Source: Campanula takesimana (Eukaryota; Streptophyta; Magnoliopsida; Asterales; Campanulaceae). From it: a stretch of 64,000 bases of DNA. Of this stretch, positions 21,560 through 33,641 are shown piece after piece. Location: positions 186,001 to 250,000 of the forward strand of contig JAOWBW010001046.1 in assembly GCA_026119855.1 (NCBI GenBank). Direction: 5' to 3'. The notes under the pieces were generated by a model. It saw only the letters and a list, made by a program, of their open reading frames with translations, did not search any database and had not been told where the DNA came from. Position 1 is the first letter of the stretch; each line of letters starts with the position of its first letter. The translations under genes were made by a program, and so were the position numbers.

Positions 21560-22660
21560 TCTGTCTCAAATAGTTAATGATAGAGCTACCTTCGAAATTC
21601 ATTAATGAATCTCTAACAAGATCAAGAAAATCTCAAGAACATGCGTACCTCGGTTATTTCCACTTGTACAGGTCAATAAAGATACTTACTTCATGCATCC
21701 ACTTCAAGGTAATAGATCCTCTATCTCTTGCTAGTTTTTGGAAACAATTGTTTCTCTCGAGAAATTTCAATACAATCAATTCTCAGTCTGGGACTTTGTA
21801 TACACCAACAAGTCATTAATCAATTCATCGCAAAGAGAGCTAATTATGGTTTGAAGATATCATTCATCAAATCCATCAATACTGCTAGATCATATATCAA
21901 TCGAAATAGCATAATCACGAATTCATAACGAGCATACCTGATATAAGAAGATGTTTTCAGTATATCCTCATAGTTGACTTTCCAACTAATGGTAGCCACT
22001 TATCAATCAAACACTGAATAGACCACTGATTAACTTCAGGGATCAAATAAACTATCCATACACGATAGCAAGTACTGGTTCATTATAGTCACCTGGTTGA
22101 ACTCTTTGCATTCAATATGAAATCGCAAAGTACCATATCTCTTCATGCCAATCAATGCAGATGCACTCCACGCAAATATACTAAGCTGGGTGAATCCTCT
22201 ATCAAGAAATTTCTCAAGTTGAATCTTCAACTCTTTGAACTCAACCGATGTCATGAACTTTGATTTAAATATCAGCACTATATTTGTACCATAGCAACTC
22301 AAGATAACTCAAGGTTCTCATCATGTATCATGTACTACTCAGTAGAAATTATATCTGAGATCTCACAAAGAATGATGTATCCATTCTTCAATTTTGGTGT
22401 AGACATTCTTCCATCAACCACATATGCTAAATATTCAGCACAACCTTGATAATCATTTTCGAGCTTTCAATGCAGAACATGAATATCATACATAATTATA
22501 TCATTCTCATATAAATAGTCAAGCATACTAGCATAGAAATATTCACCATCTATTGTGGCAAACAAGAAAGGCCTAACACATAAAAAGCCAAGCCATAACA
22601 CGTATCACATCAATGCCCCATGCAGGTAACATGACCAAGTTAACATATAACGTATAGGGT
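21560..22660 (-). pseudogene. Chr-1 pol remnant: protease end and reverse transcriptase
   Basis: Read on the minus strand, a degraded protease tail (like the L-P-x-G-x-D-V-I-x-G-M-x-W-L motif) lies near 22640-22590. A YLAYVVD-like linker lies near 22430. An 88-codon open stretch at 22302-22036 clearly matches the chromovirus RT start: FKELKIQLEKFLDRGFTQ, then GTLRFHI, NQVTIMNQY and DSLFD. A TEVRMFL and RFINEF segment near 21640-21575 matches the RT/RNase H connection. Many stops and frameshifts are present and the gag is missing. This is a dead gene, far more decayed than its LTRs suggest. Confidence 0.7.
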
Positions 22661-22993
22661 GTTATCACCCACACTTCTATCAAGCTCTTATAAATAACGA
22701 TATCAAGTACGTAGTCTCTTACTAGAGAATACACTTTCACGTAAATCAAGAAATGAGGACAAGCATGCATATAGCACGAAACAATGTCCACTGCACAAGA
22801 TAGATACACCTAAGTCTTTAAAGACTCGCGCTCTCGATTCTCAAACCATCTTATTCCAATTAGGATCAACACTATCAACACCAGTCCTATGCCTGGTATA
22901 ACAACAAGTAACGAAGCACTCGGTGTCAAAAACACACCCAAAACTAACCCAACCTAGGTCATAGACCCTATCCAGGCTTAGAGCTAAACCATA

Positions 22994-23005
22994 GCTCTGA
23001 TACCA
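22994..23005 (-). other. Chr-1 primer binding site
   Basis: On the minus strand TGGTATCAGAGC lies four bases after the LTR. This is the classical plant site complementary to initiator methionine tRNA, and it fixes the orientation of Chr-1. Confidence 0.9.
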
Positions 23006-23540
23006 AAACTGACACGCCCCCAAGTCCCGGGGTTCCCTAATGGAACCTCAAACCTGGTGGGTGTGACTAACAAGAAGCGGAAAAATGGGAATGACATCTG
23101 CTTATATCAAACTGACATCATATATATACTCAAGAGGAATGAGCTAAGATAGCTCACAACGAGTTATATACCAAGAAATTTAAACCAAATATGGTTATAC
23201 ACAGCGAAAAACATGCCTAGCACATAAGCTGGCATTACAAGAACTATACAAGTCTACCCAATATACTGAGTCTAAACAACTGATACAAAATCGTCCTCAC
23301 CAAAACTGGAAAGGATAACAATCCCCAAACAAGAACAACCTGCCAAGTAGGCCCCTGCTAAGTCGACCCTCACAATGTATTACCACTTGATTTCCTTGGG
23401 GGGGACAAATAAACAAGGGACGGGGTGAGATAAATCTCAGTAAGTTACTAGATATAAGTACATAGCATATTATCATGTAATCATGCAAATCAAGAAGATT
23501 GTCAAGTAATCATGCTCAAGATGTCATCAAGTAACAAGTA

Positions 23541-23822
23541 CTCCCTCCGTCCCACCTCACTAGAGACCTTTGAGGTGGGCACAATAACTAAGAAAAAAGA
23601 ATAAAATAAGGAAAATGTGTGGTAGAAAATGAAGAGAGAGAATGAGTGGGGTAAATAGTAGGTTGATTGAATGAATTGTATGGTGGAAAATGAAGAGAGA
23701 GAATGAGTGGGTGGGGTAGATTGAATATAAAATAATAAAATCATGGCTATTTTAGGAGGTCTCAAGTGAAGTGGGACTGCCCAAAATGGAATAAAGTCTC
23801 AAGTGAGGTGGGACGGAGGGAG
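23541..23822. mobile_element. Stowaway MITE (Tc1/mariner type)
   Basis: The terminal inverted repeats are CTCCCTCCGTCCCAC and GTGGGACGGAGGGAG, flanked by TA on both sides (23539-23540 and 23823-23824). Length is 282 bp. The other Chr-1 LTR has the empty site, acaagtatatgagag near 2318, which proves insertion after the element was formed. A second internal inverted portion (caagtgaggtggga) is typical of plant Stowaways. It has no coding capacity; the ORF at 23502-23765 is fortuitous. Confidence 0.95.
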
Positions 23823-25788
23823 TATATGAGAGGCTAAGCCAAATCATCAAGTAACTAGCACATAATACTAAACTATCACGTTACAAAGGATATTCCAACC
23901 TTATTCCTCCCAAGTAAACCATTGTTGTCGTTGCTTATTGCAGTTGACAAATCACGATCAATCCAGTTGCTGCTATGCAGTATACAAAAGGACCCAGTAA
24001 CCAGTATCACTCACAAGAACAAGATTCACGAGGTGTTCACGAGTTTAGCATTCACTTTTATCAGGCGTATTGCTCTAATAAAGGAAGCTATGCCCTTACT
24101 ATGGCCTGTAGTAAGGGGTCAAGCGCAGATACATAGGCACCCGATTATCACTTTCGCCCCAGCCTCATGATAAGCGTGAACCTATACATCTCCGAGTAAG
24201 CAAGGTGACCAGCTGGACTCGCACAAGAATGCACAAGTAGGTATTTACTTAAACTATGAGAGTATAGAACTAAGTCCAAAAGTAGTGGACTAGCTCTTCA
24301 TGAACCATGTAATCATGTGCTCACCAAATACAAGTACACGTATGCTATATTCGCAAATACAAATCAGTATAACAATGGCACATAATGTCTCTACGTAACA
24401 CAATCAAGCCAAATTAGAGTCTATTAATAACAGACCCCAACCAAGTAGTAGGGTATGTCATACTATATCATTTTGTCATATGAAATATTTTCACGTACAT
24501 ATTCATATAACCTTTAACACACTAATGTGTCTATCACGATACCCTTACTTTCAAGTAGAGCCCAACATCTTAGACTCTAAGCGCGTAGTCGAATAGGTCG
24601 TATTGTACCTAGTCACAATCATATCTCGCGTATATGTATCGTTAATAATTGAATACATTTTCCAACACCTTTTGTGTTCTATAATCATTGTTTTATGAAT
24701 TATCTTCATATTACACTAGTCCCTCTTTCTTTAGGAACTCAACTCAAGAACAAGATATCTTCTTTATACTTTATATAATTCATTGAGTATATGCACGATT
24801 AAAACTAATTACTAGCACATTAGTGCTTATTCATAGCACTTTCAATACACACATATTAGATTTAAGTATGTAGTAGAGTTGATCATTCTCTATCTAGTTC
24901 TATATTCCAACTCTTTAGTTATTAATACCAAGTATCAAGTAGTCAACAAGCCACATTCTATCAAGTAATTATGTGCAAGATTTGCACATACACATCAAGG
25001 ATAGTTCTAACACATTAGTGCTTGTTCATAGCACTTTAAAGTTCATTACCATACACACGTATTGGTTTCAAGTCATGAACAAGAGTTCTTCCTTTTATTT
25101 TCAAGTTCACACTCCAATTCTTTGGATGTTCAAGCTAAGGATCTTGTCCTGATACTTTTAGTGTTCTATAACACCTACAAGATTACTACCATACACATGT
25201 ATTGGTTTCAAGGCATGTACAAGATTTTATCATCTTACATTCAAGTTCTCAATCCAATTCTTTGGATGTTCAAGACATGTACAGGAATTAATTATCTTAT
25301 ACTCCAGTTATTATTCCAATCTTTGGATATTCAAGTCATGTACAAGATTTAATTGTCTTATACTTCAAGTTCAAGCTAAGTAGATGAGTTATACATCTCA
25401 TACTTACAAGTTTTTAATCCTATATTTTGGATATTAAAGCTCAAGACATTGTTTTAATGCCCCTAAGGTACACAAACATTGGTTTCAAGACACGTATAAC
25501 ACATTAGTGCTTGTCCGTAGCACTTTCAAGACATATAAAAGAGTTCTTACTCTTAGGCTCAAATTCTCTATTCAAATCATTGAATATTCAAGTTCAAAAC
25601 ATTATTATGATGCCTCTAGTGCTTCATAACACTTGCAAGATCATTCATACACAATGCTTATGTTGTAAGTTCAACATCTTATATTCAAGTTTACATTCCA
25701 ATTATCTTTTGGATATTCATGTTCAAGACCACGTTCTGATGCCTCTAAGGTGTCACAACACTTGCTAGGACATCTTATACTAAGGCTA

Positions 25789-28629
25789 TGTAACGACCCG
25801 AGAACCCGCCTCTACTTCTTAGTAATAAATATTTAATTATTTATTTATTTCTTATTTATTTATTTAAATTATTTATTTATTTAAATAATTATGTGTGCAT
25901 TTTGTGTTTCATAATATTTTATGTCTAGCATTTTAATTGATCGTTGTTGTTCCTAGTTGGGTCTAGAGGGGGCCTAGGTGTAACATTCTAAATAATTATC
26001 CTACACCTCCCTCCCTACTCCCCCTTCTCCCTCACTCTTCTCTTTCTCCTGCACACACACACACTCAATCTCTCTCTCTCCTCCATTGTTAGAAAGGTAA
26101 GAACTCCTCCTTCTCTCTTCATTTTGACCATCTTCCTCTCATTATTTCTTAATGCTCATTTTATGAAAAATGTTTAGATCGTCGCTAGGATCGTGTAGAG
26201 CTAAGAAAATACGAATTCCATCATCTTTGATAAATTCCAAGTAAGTTACTTTTCCCCCATTTTTATGCTAAAATGTTCATCTTTAGTTTATGTAATGCTT
26301 TAGTTCATATATATGTTATTTTGGTTGAGTTTGGAATTTATTTGTATTTTTGTTCATCTTTTGTGATTTTTGAGAATGTTGGGATTAAATCTTGGTTTGG
26401 GTTGTTAAATGATGTTATATGAGTTAATTTTAGGCTTAGAAGTCATTTTGGCATTTGGGTAAACTAGTTGGAAGTGTTGGTGTTGATTTGGGTTGCAATA
26501 GTGAATTTTGGTGTTCATTTTCGGGTTGAAGAACCCAGCTGATTTTCTACCCAGCTCGCCGACCGAGCGCCCGCCCGGGTTGACCCAGGCGCCCGCCCAC
26601 CTGGACAATTTCCTTCGACCAACCCTCTGCCTAAATGAGCGCCCGCCTGACCCATAGCGAGCGCCCGCCCGCCCCCTGTTTCTGGAAATCTTCTTTTTGG
26701 TTGTTTAAAACTAGGTTGCTTCCTTAGTTTAAGTTTTATTACTCTAATTAACTTAAGTTAACATCGTGGAACACTTTATTAATTGGAATTGGTTCCTTTA
26801 TGAATAAATATGTTATGGAATTTGATTAAGTAACGTTTTGGGAATGTTGGCCATCGTTGATGTGTTGTTTGGATTGGTTTACCTTTATAGTGATTTATTT
26901 GAAATGGTTCCGTTGTGAACAATTGTGTTATGGGATTGGTCTAAGTATTGTTGGAGTATGCTTGGGCATCTTGTGACGTATTCATGGTTATCCCAATCGA
27001 ATTGATTTTAGGTTAAAGCTTGGTTTAGGTTTTAGGGGATATCTTATAATATCTTGAGGGTTATTAGGGAATACCAAAGTGTTGGGTTTGGTCCGTTTGT
27101 GATCATGTATGAATAAGTGTAACCTATTGGGTTCGTTTGGAGTGTTAAGAATTGGTTCGTTCATGAACGGATGTAAAGAGTGACACGGTGATTGGGTACC
27201 TGCGGTTTTGATTAACCTTAAGGTGTTGTCATTCGGACTTCCTATTTGGAATTCCAGGTGTAAAAATATAGGGAGTTAATAATGTTAGTACATCTTCATG
27301 AGTAAACGTTTGGGGTCGTTTTGGTAATAATTGTTGTACCAATTGTGAACGACCGTTTGAGTTGTGCTCCTTATGAGTAACTCGTGGGTTTCATCTTTAG
27401 GATGTGTTTGGTATGGTCCCTTATCTTGGAATCATCATGTTTTAATGGACAATCTTGTTGGGCTTTTTATGAGCAATCTTGTTTATCGTTGTTGGACTCT
27501 TTTATGAGAAACTTCTTGTGTTTATTGTTGTTGGACTCTTCTTGAGTAATCGTTTGCATCTTTATGGTGATTAATTGGTATGGTTCCCTACTTTGGAACC
27601 TTTGGTTGTCTATCGAGCTAGTATTTATTACCTAGCATTTATTTGAAAGTCTAGCTGGTTATTTGTGTTCGAGTCAGGCAATGGATAATGTTATAATGGC
27701 ACGAGCCAAGTCCAGTATAGCATCGCCCATTGGTCCTTATTTTCCTCTTCCAGATTGGCCTTGGTTGGGATGAGCTAGCTTCCTTCGGAAGTAGTCTAGC
27801 TAACTTTTTGGGTTTTGACTTTGTGTCATCTCCCCTGTCCTTTGTGACATGTTACACTGTTATGGATCCGGTACCGGGGGTTTTTCTCTTCAGCTATTAT
27901 GTTACTACGAAGATGGTTTGATTGATTGATTGGTCGGTTCTGACCGGGGTTCTCTTCAGCTGTTATGCTGCTATTGTTGATTGGTTTATCGGTTGAAGCT
28001 GCGCAGCGATTGTTCTATCAGTTTGGTGAAACCTTGGCTCGGTATCCTTTGTAACGTGTTTACTTCAGCTTTATGTGTTGCATGATGAGCTGGTCGTTAT
28101 TTCCAACCGGTATGGGACGGTTAGGGAGCCTCTCATTTGTTGTTATGTGATTGTACATTATGAATGCTTATTATCATATTACTGTTCATGATAGCATGGC
28201 ACTTAGATGCATTTAGTAGCTTACTGAGATTTTATCTCACCCCTTTTCTTTTTATCTTTGTTGTTTTCCTTAACCCCCCCCCCCCCAGGAAAGCAAGTGG
28301 TAGCGTTGTGAGTTCCGTTGTAGCGGGAATCTTCTGAGCAGGTTGATCGCCTTTGGGATAGTTGCTCTTTGGAGCCTTTATGTATTTTATTGTGGGTTCG
28401 TAGTCGTTCAGTGTTTGTATATACGGTTGTACTTTGGGTATTTTTGTTAATAGTTGTTCTTGCTTCCGCGTTTGTTTCTAGGCTCCGAGTTATTATCTCG
28501 TTGAGGTGTTGTTTGATGGTATTGGTTTCATAGTTGAATTCACGCGCTCGGATTGATATTTTGCATTTTGGAGATGTATATTATGTAAATTTTATGTTTA
28601 TGGATTTTAGTATTTTCAGGGGCGTGACA
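25789..28629 (+). mobile_element. Solo LTR of a chromovirus-like element related to Chr-1
   Basis: The ends are TGTAACGACCC and GGGGCGTGACA, with target-site duplication ggcta (25784-25788 and 28630-28634). The left Chr-1 LTR shows the empty site. No PBS, pol or second LTR is present, so this is a solo LTR of 2841 bp, formed by recombination between LTRs. It runs opposite to Chr-1. Around 28220-28350 it matches the minus strand of Chr-1 LTR sequence near 2110-2230 (gagattttatctcacccc, then aagcaagtggta and ttgtgag), showing family kinship. A GC-rich block with GCGCCCGCC repeats lies at 26545-26690. Short ORFs inside are not credible. Confidence 0.88.
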
Positions 28630-29843
28630 GGCTATATACCTCTATTGGGATTATTTCCAACTTATACAAACTTTAAACAAGCTTTTTATTTTTCAGGGCA
28701 CTCGGGCGGGCGCTCAAAATAGACCGGGCAGCCGCACACTAGCAGTGAATCCTTTGAAAAACATTCAAGAAAGATGGGCTGTCGCCCAGGAAATATTGTG
28801 CGGTCGCACACTAGGCGATTTCAGCAAATGCTCAATTCTTTTCCAGGTTAAGAATTCTCCGTCCCAAGCGTAGGAGTAACTTTCTATTAACATTCTAACA
28901 TCCAAGCAATGCCCAGGAGTATACTAACAAGTTCAAAATATTACTTTCAAGTTTATTTCATTCTTTTTACCGTCCCACAAATAATAGAATAATTTTCCTT
29001 TTATTCCATTTAAATATTTCACCGTCCCAAAAATATAAGTATAATTTTCTAATATACTAATATAAACATTTAGGGATACTTTCATTCATTTCCCCATACC
29101 ACAAATAATGGTACAATTTTTCTAATAATATTTAAATCATGTTAATATTTTATCGTCTCACAAATAGGAGTATAAATTTACTAATACTCTAATACTCGAT
29201 AACATAATCCTTAGAGTAAAGTGTTACTCATTTCAAATTCATATCCCCAGTATACTGATACTCCCCTTGTCCCAAATTTACAAGTATCACAAAATTCAGC
29301 CAAATCACGAAATTGACAAGCACAAGTATCAAGAATAACACATAGGCATGTTATTACAAGCAAGGGGGAGCTAGTGACTTACCTACTCCGAAATCAAATT
29401 CACCCAAACTAATTTCTGTTCGGCAGGAAATGCTCTACTCACCGCCCTGATCATTTATACGAAGTCGGATTTTCGAACAGAGGCATAATTAAGCAAGAGG
29501 AGTCGAGAATAGGGTAAACCCTAACTTTTCTTCGAGACAGAGAGAGAACATACGAGAACAATTGGGAATTTTATTCTGAGGAAGAAGCAAACATAAGTTT
29601 ATCCTTATAAACTTTCAAGAATTGCACCTAGGCCCTCCAAGTTTCACTTTGAGCAAAAAGGCCCTTCAAGTTTCACTTTGAGCATTTTAGCCCCTACACT
29701 TTAATTTTCACAAATGACCCTAATGTTCCAACTTTGAACACTTAGGACCTAAACTTGATCAATTAGTTAAATAATTAACTCAATTAAAATAGCATATAAT
29801 TATGCAAGTCAAGAATTTAACAGGAATTAGGACGGGCGTTACA

Positions 29844-31280
29844 ATGAATCCTTATTAGAAGATGTCCATGAAGAAAGAGGTCCCTCAGTAACATTTGGTG
29901 ATAATAACAAAGGTCAAGTTGTTGCATATGGAAAGCTCAAGAAAGACAAAGTGTGCATTGAAAGAGTCTCTCTCGTCGAAGGGCTCAAGCACAATTTATT
30001 ATCCATATCTCAATTCTGCGAAAAAGGATTAGAATGCCATTTCACCTCAACTCAATGTCTGATCAAGAATGGCAAAACTGGAGCTACATTACTCACGGGA
30101 TATCGTAAGACAAATATTTACATTATTGATTTCCATAGTATGAACTCTAGTACTAATCTTTGTTTTGTAGATAAAAGTGTAAGCGAAAATAGTTGGCTGT
30201 GGCACAAGCGCTTAAGTCACTTGAACTTCAAATATCTATCTAAACTCAGCAGGAATAACCTTGTTAAAGGACTTCCCAAGGTTGCTGATCATCATGACAA
30301 GAAGTGCGCCGCGTGTCAACTTGGCAAACAACCAAAGAAGTCTTTCTCCAGCAAGACCAATCCCTCAACTTCTAGATGTTTGCAACTGCTTCACATTGAT
30401 CTATTTGGACCAGTCACCACCGCAAGTATTAAAAGAAACAAGTATACTCAATTTGTGGTGGATGATTATTCAAGATATACATGGGTGGAAATGATGATCT
30501 CAAAAAACGATTGTTACGACATTTTGACCACCTTATTTCGAATGCTCTAAACCCAAAAAAAAGATGACATCGTTAGTGTTCGATCCGACAATGGAACAGA
30601 ATTCAAGAACAACGGTGTTGCTTGATATTGCGACGATCATGGGATAGATCACAACTTCTCAACCGCTGGAGTTCCTCAACAAAATGGTGTTATGGAAAGA
30701 AAGAATAGTACTTTTGGGAAGAAGCTATCAACACAGCATGTTTTACTCAAAATCGTTCCCTCATCAACAAACTTCACAACAAGACTCCGTATGAACTTTG
30801 GCGTGGTAGAACTCCCAACATTTAATTCTTCAAGATCTTTGGTTGTAAGTGTTATATCCTCTACAACGGAAACGAACATAGAGGTAAATTCGATGCCAAA
30901 GCCGACGAAGGTATTTTTGTTTGGTATGCCAAACATTCTAAAGCTTTTCGCGTTTTTAATAGATCTACATTAGTGATAGTTGAATATGTACATGTTACAT
31001 TTGATGAACATTCTATCCTTGAGCCACATTTGGCTCCAAATGTTGCTGATGATTCTGTTGAGCTTAATGATACAGGTGCTCCTATTCATGTTGCGCCTAC
31101 TCAAAATCAGAATCTATCAACTCAAGGAAATTCTTCCACATCAATAATATCATTGGTGATCTAAATGTTGGTGTTCGTACAAGGAGAGCTACAAACTTTG
31201 ATGCTTACACTGCTTTTATCTCTCAAATTGAACCGAAGAAGGCTGATGAAGCGCTCCAAGATCCTAATTAGGTTGTTGCT
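29844..31280 (+). pseudogene. Sire-1a protease end and integrase (broken)
   Basis: The frame continues directly from 1791 across the Chr-1 insertion. The zinc-binding GAG-pre-integrase region shows WHKRLSHLNF and C-x2-C (30200-30320). The integrase core has its first Asp in LLHIDLFGP (about 30400), a second in RSDNGTEF (about 30580) and Glu in NGVMERKN (about 30690). Stops occur at 30548-30550 (TAA) and near 30623 (TGA). After the Glu a deletion removes part of the core and shifts the frame near 30710. Further stops follow before RT. Integrase activity is therefore not expected. Confidence 0.85.
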
Positions 31281-32756
31281 ATGCAAGAAGAACTCAATCA
31301 ATTTGAACGATGTAAGGTTTGGACTCTTGTTCCAAGACCAAATGATCAAGGAGTGATTGGTACGAAATGGGTGTTCAGAAACAAGATGGATGAGAATGGA
31401 ACCATCACAAGGAACAAAGCCAGATTGGTTGCACAAGGCTATAGGCAAGAAGAAGGAATTGACTACGATGAAACTTTCGCGCCCGTAGCAAGATTTGAAG
31501 CTATTAGACTTTTTCTAGCTTACGCCGCTCACAAGAACTTCAAGTTATATCAAATGGATGTAATGAGCGCGTTTCTAAATGGTGAACTCCAAGAACAAGT
31601 CTACGTTTCTCAACCACCTGGGTTTGAAGATTCACAATTTCCAAATCATGTGTACAAACTCCAGAAAGCTTTGTATGGACTCAAGCAAGCACCAAGAGCA
31701 TGGTACGATACACTATCCAAGTTTCTCATCGAAAAAGGCTTCACTCGCGGTAAAATCGATACAACTCTTTTCATTGCCAAACATAATGGTCATAAATTAC
31801 TTGTTCAAATTTATGTTGATGATATTATATTTGGTTCTACTAATGAATTATTGTGCAAGCGCTTTGAGAAACTAATGAAGAGCAAGTTTGAAATGAGCAT
31901 GATGGGAGAACTCATATTCTTCCTCGGGCTTCAAATCAAGCAAATGAATGAAGGCATATTTATCAATCAAGCCAAATATACAAAGGACTTAATCAAGAAG
32001 TTTGGACTTGACAATGCTAAACCTTATGATACTCCAATGGCCACCGGCAACAAACTCGACAAAGATTTAAAAGGTAAACGTGTTGATCAAACGCTCTATC
32101 AAGGTATGATTGGCTCGCTCCTTTATCTTACTACTAGTAGACCCGATATTATGTTTAGTGTTTGTGTTTGCGCTCGTTATCAATCTGACCCTAGAGAAGC
32201 GCACTTGATTGCTGTGAAACGTATTATACGATATCTATCCGGTACTGTTAACCTTGAACTTTGGTACACCAAAGATTCGAACTTTAAACTTGTAGGTTAT
32301 TCAGATGCGGATTATGCAGCGTGCACAATTGATAGGAAAAGCACAAGTGGCACTTGTCATTTCCTCGGATATCGACTTGTGTCATGGGTGAGTAAGAAAC
32401 AAGCTTCAGTATCTGTCTCAACAACCGAAGCTGAATATATCGCTGCGGGAAGTTGTTGCTGTCAAATACTATGGATGAAGCAGCAATTGGTGGACTATGA
32501 TATCATTGAAGATAATTGTCCCATCTACTGCGACAATACATCAACCATTACCGTTTCTGAAAATCCTGTCATGCACTCAAAAACCAAGCACATCGACATC
32601 AAATATCACTTTCTCAAAGACCACGTGGAGAAAGGAAATATACATTTGGAACACGTGGGAACCGACTTTCAAATCGCCGACATTCTAACGAAAGCACTTG
32701 ACGCGAAACGGTTCATATTTTTTAGAGGTGAAATGGGTATGCTTGAACTCAACTAA
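31281..32756 (+). CDS. Sire-1a reverse transcriptase and RNase H
   Basis: The ORF is open for 491 codons. RT has catalytic D93 and YVDD at 178-181. RNase H has D342 (SDADYAA), E383 (TTEAEYIA) and D418 (YCDNTS). The motif usually read as DVKSAFLNG has Met in place of Lys. The ORF start is only the first Met in the open part; in the element it is the C-terminal half of gag-pol. It is the best-preserved coding region of Sire-1a, but integrase upstream is broken. Confidence 0.9.
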   Translation: MQEELNQFERCKVWTLVPRPNDQGVIGTKWVFRNKMDENGTITRNKARLVAQGYRQEEGIDYDETFAPVARFEAIRLFLAYAAHKNFKLYQMDVMSAFLNGELQEQVYVSQPPGFEDSQFPNHVYKLQKALYGLKQAPRAWYDTLSKFLIEKGFTRGKIDTTLFIAKHNGHKLLVQIYVDDIIFGSTNELLCKRFEKLMKSKFEMSMMGELIFFLGLQIKQMNEGIFINQAKYTKDLIKKFGLDNAKPYDTPMATGNKLDKDLKGKRVDQTLYQGMIGSLLYLTTSRPDIMFSVCVCARYQSDPREAHLIAVKRIIRYLSGTVNLELWYTKDSNFKLVGYSDADYAACTIDRKSTSGTCHFLGYRLVSWVSKKQASVSVSTTEAEYIAAGSCCCQILWMKQQLVDYDIIEDNCPIYCDNTSTITVSENPVMHSKTKHIDIKYHFLKDHVEKGNIHLEHVGTDFQIADILTKALDAKRFIFFRGEMGMLELN

Positions 32757-33641
32757 TTCCATATAGTTTTGTTATTACTAATGATTTTATGTTTTGTTGA
32801 GTTATGAGTATACTAGGTTCAAAAGTTATATATATTTCAAAGTTTCAAGGAAACCCACTCGCGCCCAAAACCCTTGCGCGCCCCATTCTCACTTTGCGCG
32901 CCCAACAAACCATTGCGCCTGATCTATGTTATGCACGCCTTGATAAGCCATTGCGCCCCATATGCGCGCATTGAATTTTTGCGGCTCAATCAATGCTCAA
33001 AATTTATTATTTCAATGATTGAACGTATTCAATTTTCACAAGTACTAGGTAAGTTATTCTGATCATTTATTATAGGAATTTTCATCTTTTGACATTCCAT
33101 AATTGTTCAAGGGTACTTGTGCAATTATTATTTTCCCTCGTTTTACGTTTTTCAAAAATTTTATTTTCTGGGAATATATTTCTTGCACCCTAAACTTACA
33201 CCAAAACAGATGTTTTTGGGGTATGTGCAAAAATTAGTCAAAATTGCTCATACACTTATAGGGAAAGTGGAGCAGTTTTTTCCTTAACCCAAAATGTCAC
33301 ATCTATACACTTTGGGTCATTCAGCATTTATTAGCCGTCATATCATTAAAACCCCTCATAAATGCTTATCATTTCCAAAATCCCTCATTTATTACCCATC
33401 TCTTCATCTTCCACTTTTATCCAAAATTCTACCCTATATAATCCCTTACACCCCCTATTTTTTTCTTTTTCAATCATTTCCCCTACACTCTTTCGTACCA
33501 ACTCTCTCCTTCTCTGACCATCACCATTCCAGTTTTTCTCTCTACTCATTTCCAGTTTCTTCTCCCTCTATCTCTCTCTTCCGTCTCTCTCTCTCTATTT
33601 TCTCTATATATTTCTTCTCCTCTTCATCATATTAGTTATAT
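32757..33641 (+). promoter_or_regulatory. GCGC motif cluster and TATA box between pol and ORF3
   Basis: About ten GCGCGCC, TGCGCC and TGCGCGC motifs fall within 32860-32985. A TATA box, TATATAAT, lies at 33435-33442, about 200 bp before the ORF3 start at 33642, followed by a long CT-rich stretch (33460-33640) of the kind seen in plant 5' untranslated leaders. This suggests a subgenomic promoter for ORF3, as inference. Confidence 0.4.

Larger units (their letters stand above)
1792..29843 (-). mobile_element. Chr-1: chromovirus-like Ty3/gypsy element with 3.7-kb LTRs and decayed interior
   Basis: The terminal sequence is TGACACGCCC at 1792 and GGGCGTTACA ending at 29843, flanked by perfect 5-bp direct repeats atgaa (1787-1791 and 29844-29848). 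The insertion splits the Sire-1a protease codon series cleanly. The PBS (22994-23005) and PPT (20452-20464) show that the element reads on the minus strand, so the right LTR is the 5' LTR. After removing the later insertions, the two LTRs are 3705 and 3704 bp. The interior is only about 2.56 kb and contains faint protease and RT remnants. Long LTRs with a short non-functional interior make it LARD-like in structure, although the pol traces argue for a decayed chromovirus (Tekay/Del type). Confidence 0.88.
23010..29843 (-). repeat. Chr-1 5' LTR (right copy), interrupted by a MITE and a solo LTR
   Basis: The boundaries are TGACACGCCC at 23010 and GGGCGTTACA at 29843. Removing the Stowaway MITE with its TA and the solo LTR with its 5-bp duplication leaves 3704 bp, one base short of the left copy. 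The GC block lies at 28690-28825. The first few hundred bases have visibly more mismatches to the left LTR than the rest. Confidence 0.9.

Noticed and set aside
22036..22302. Novel 88-residue protein
   Set aside because: Its residues align with the start of chromovirus RT; it is a decayed fragment of Chr-1 pol.
25789..28629. Host gene between the two halves of the Chr-1 LTR
   Set aside because: Perfect 5-bp duplications, TG...CA ends and similarity to Chr-1 LTR sequence identify it as a solo LTR; no exon structure is visible.
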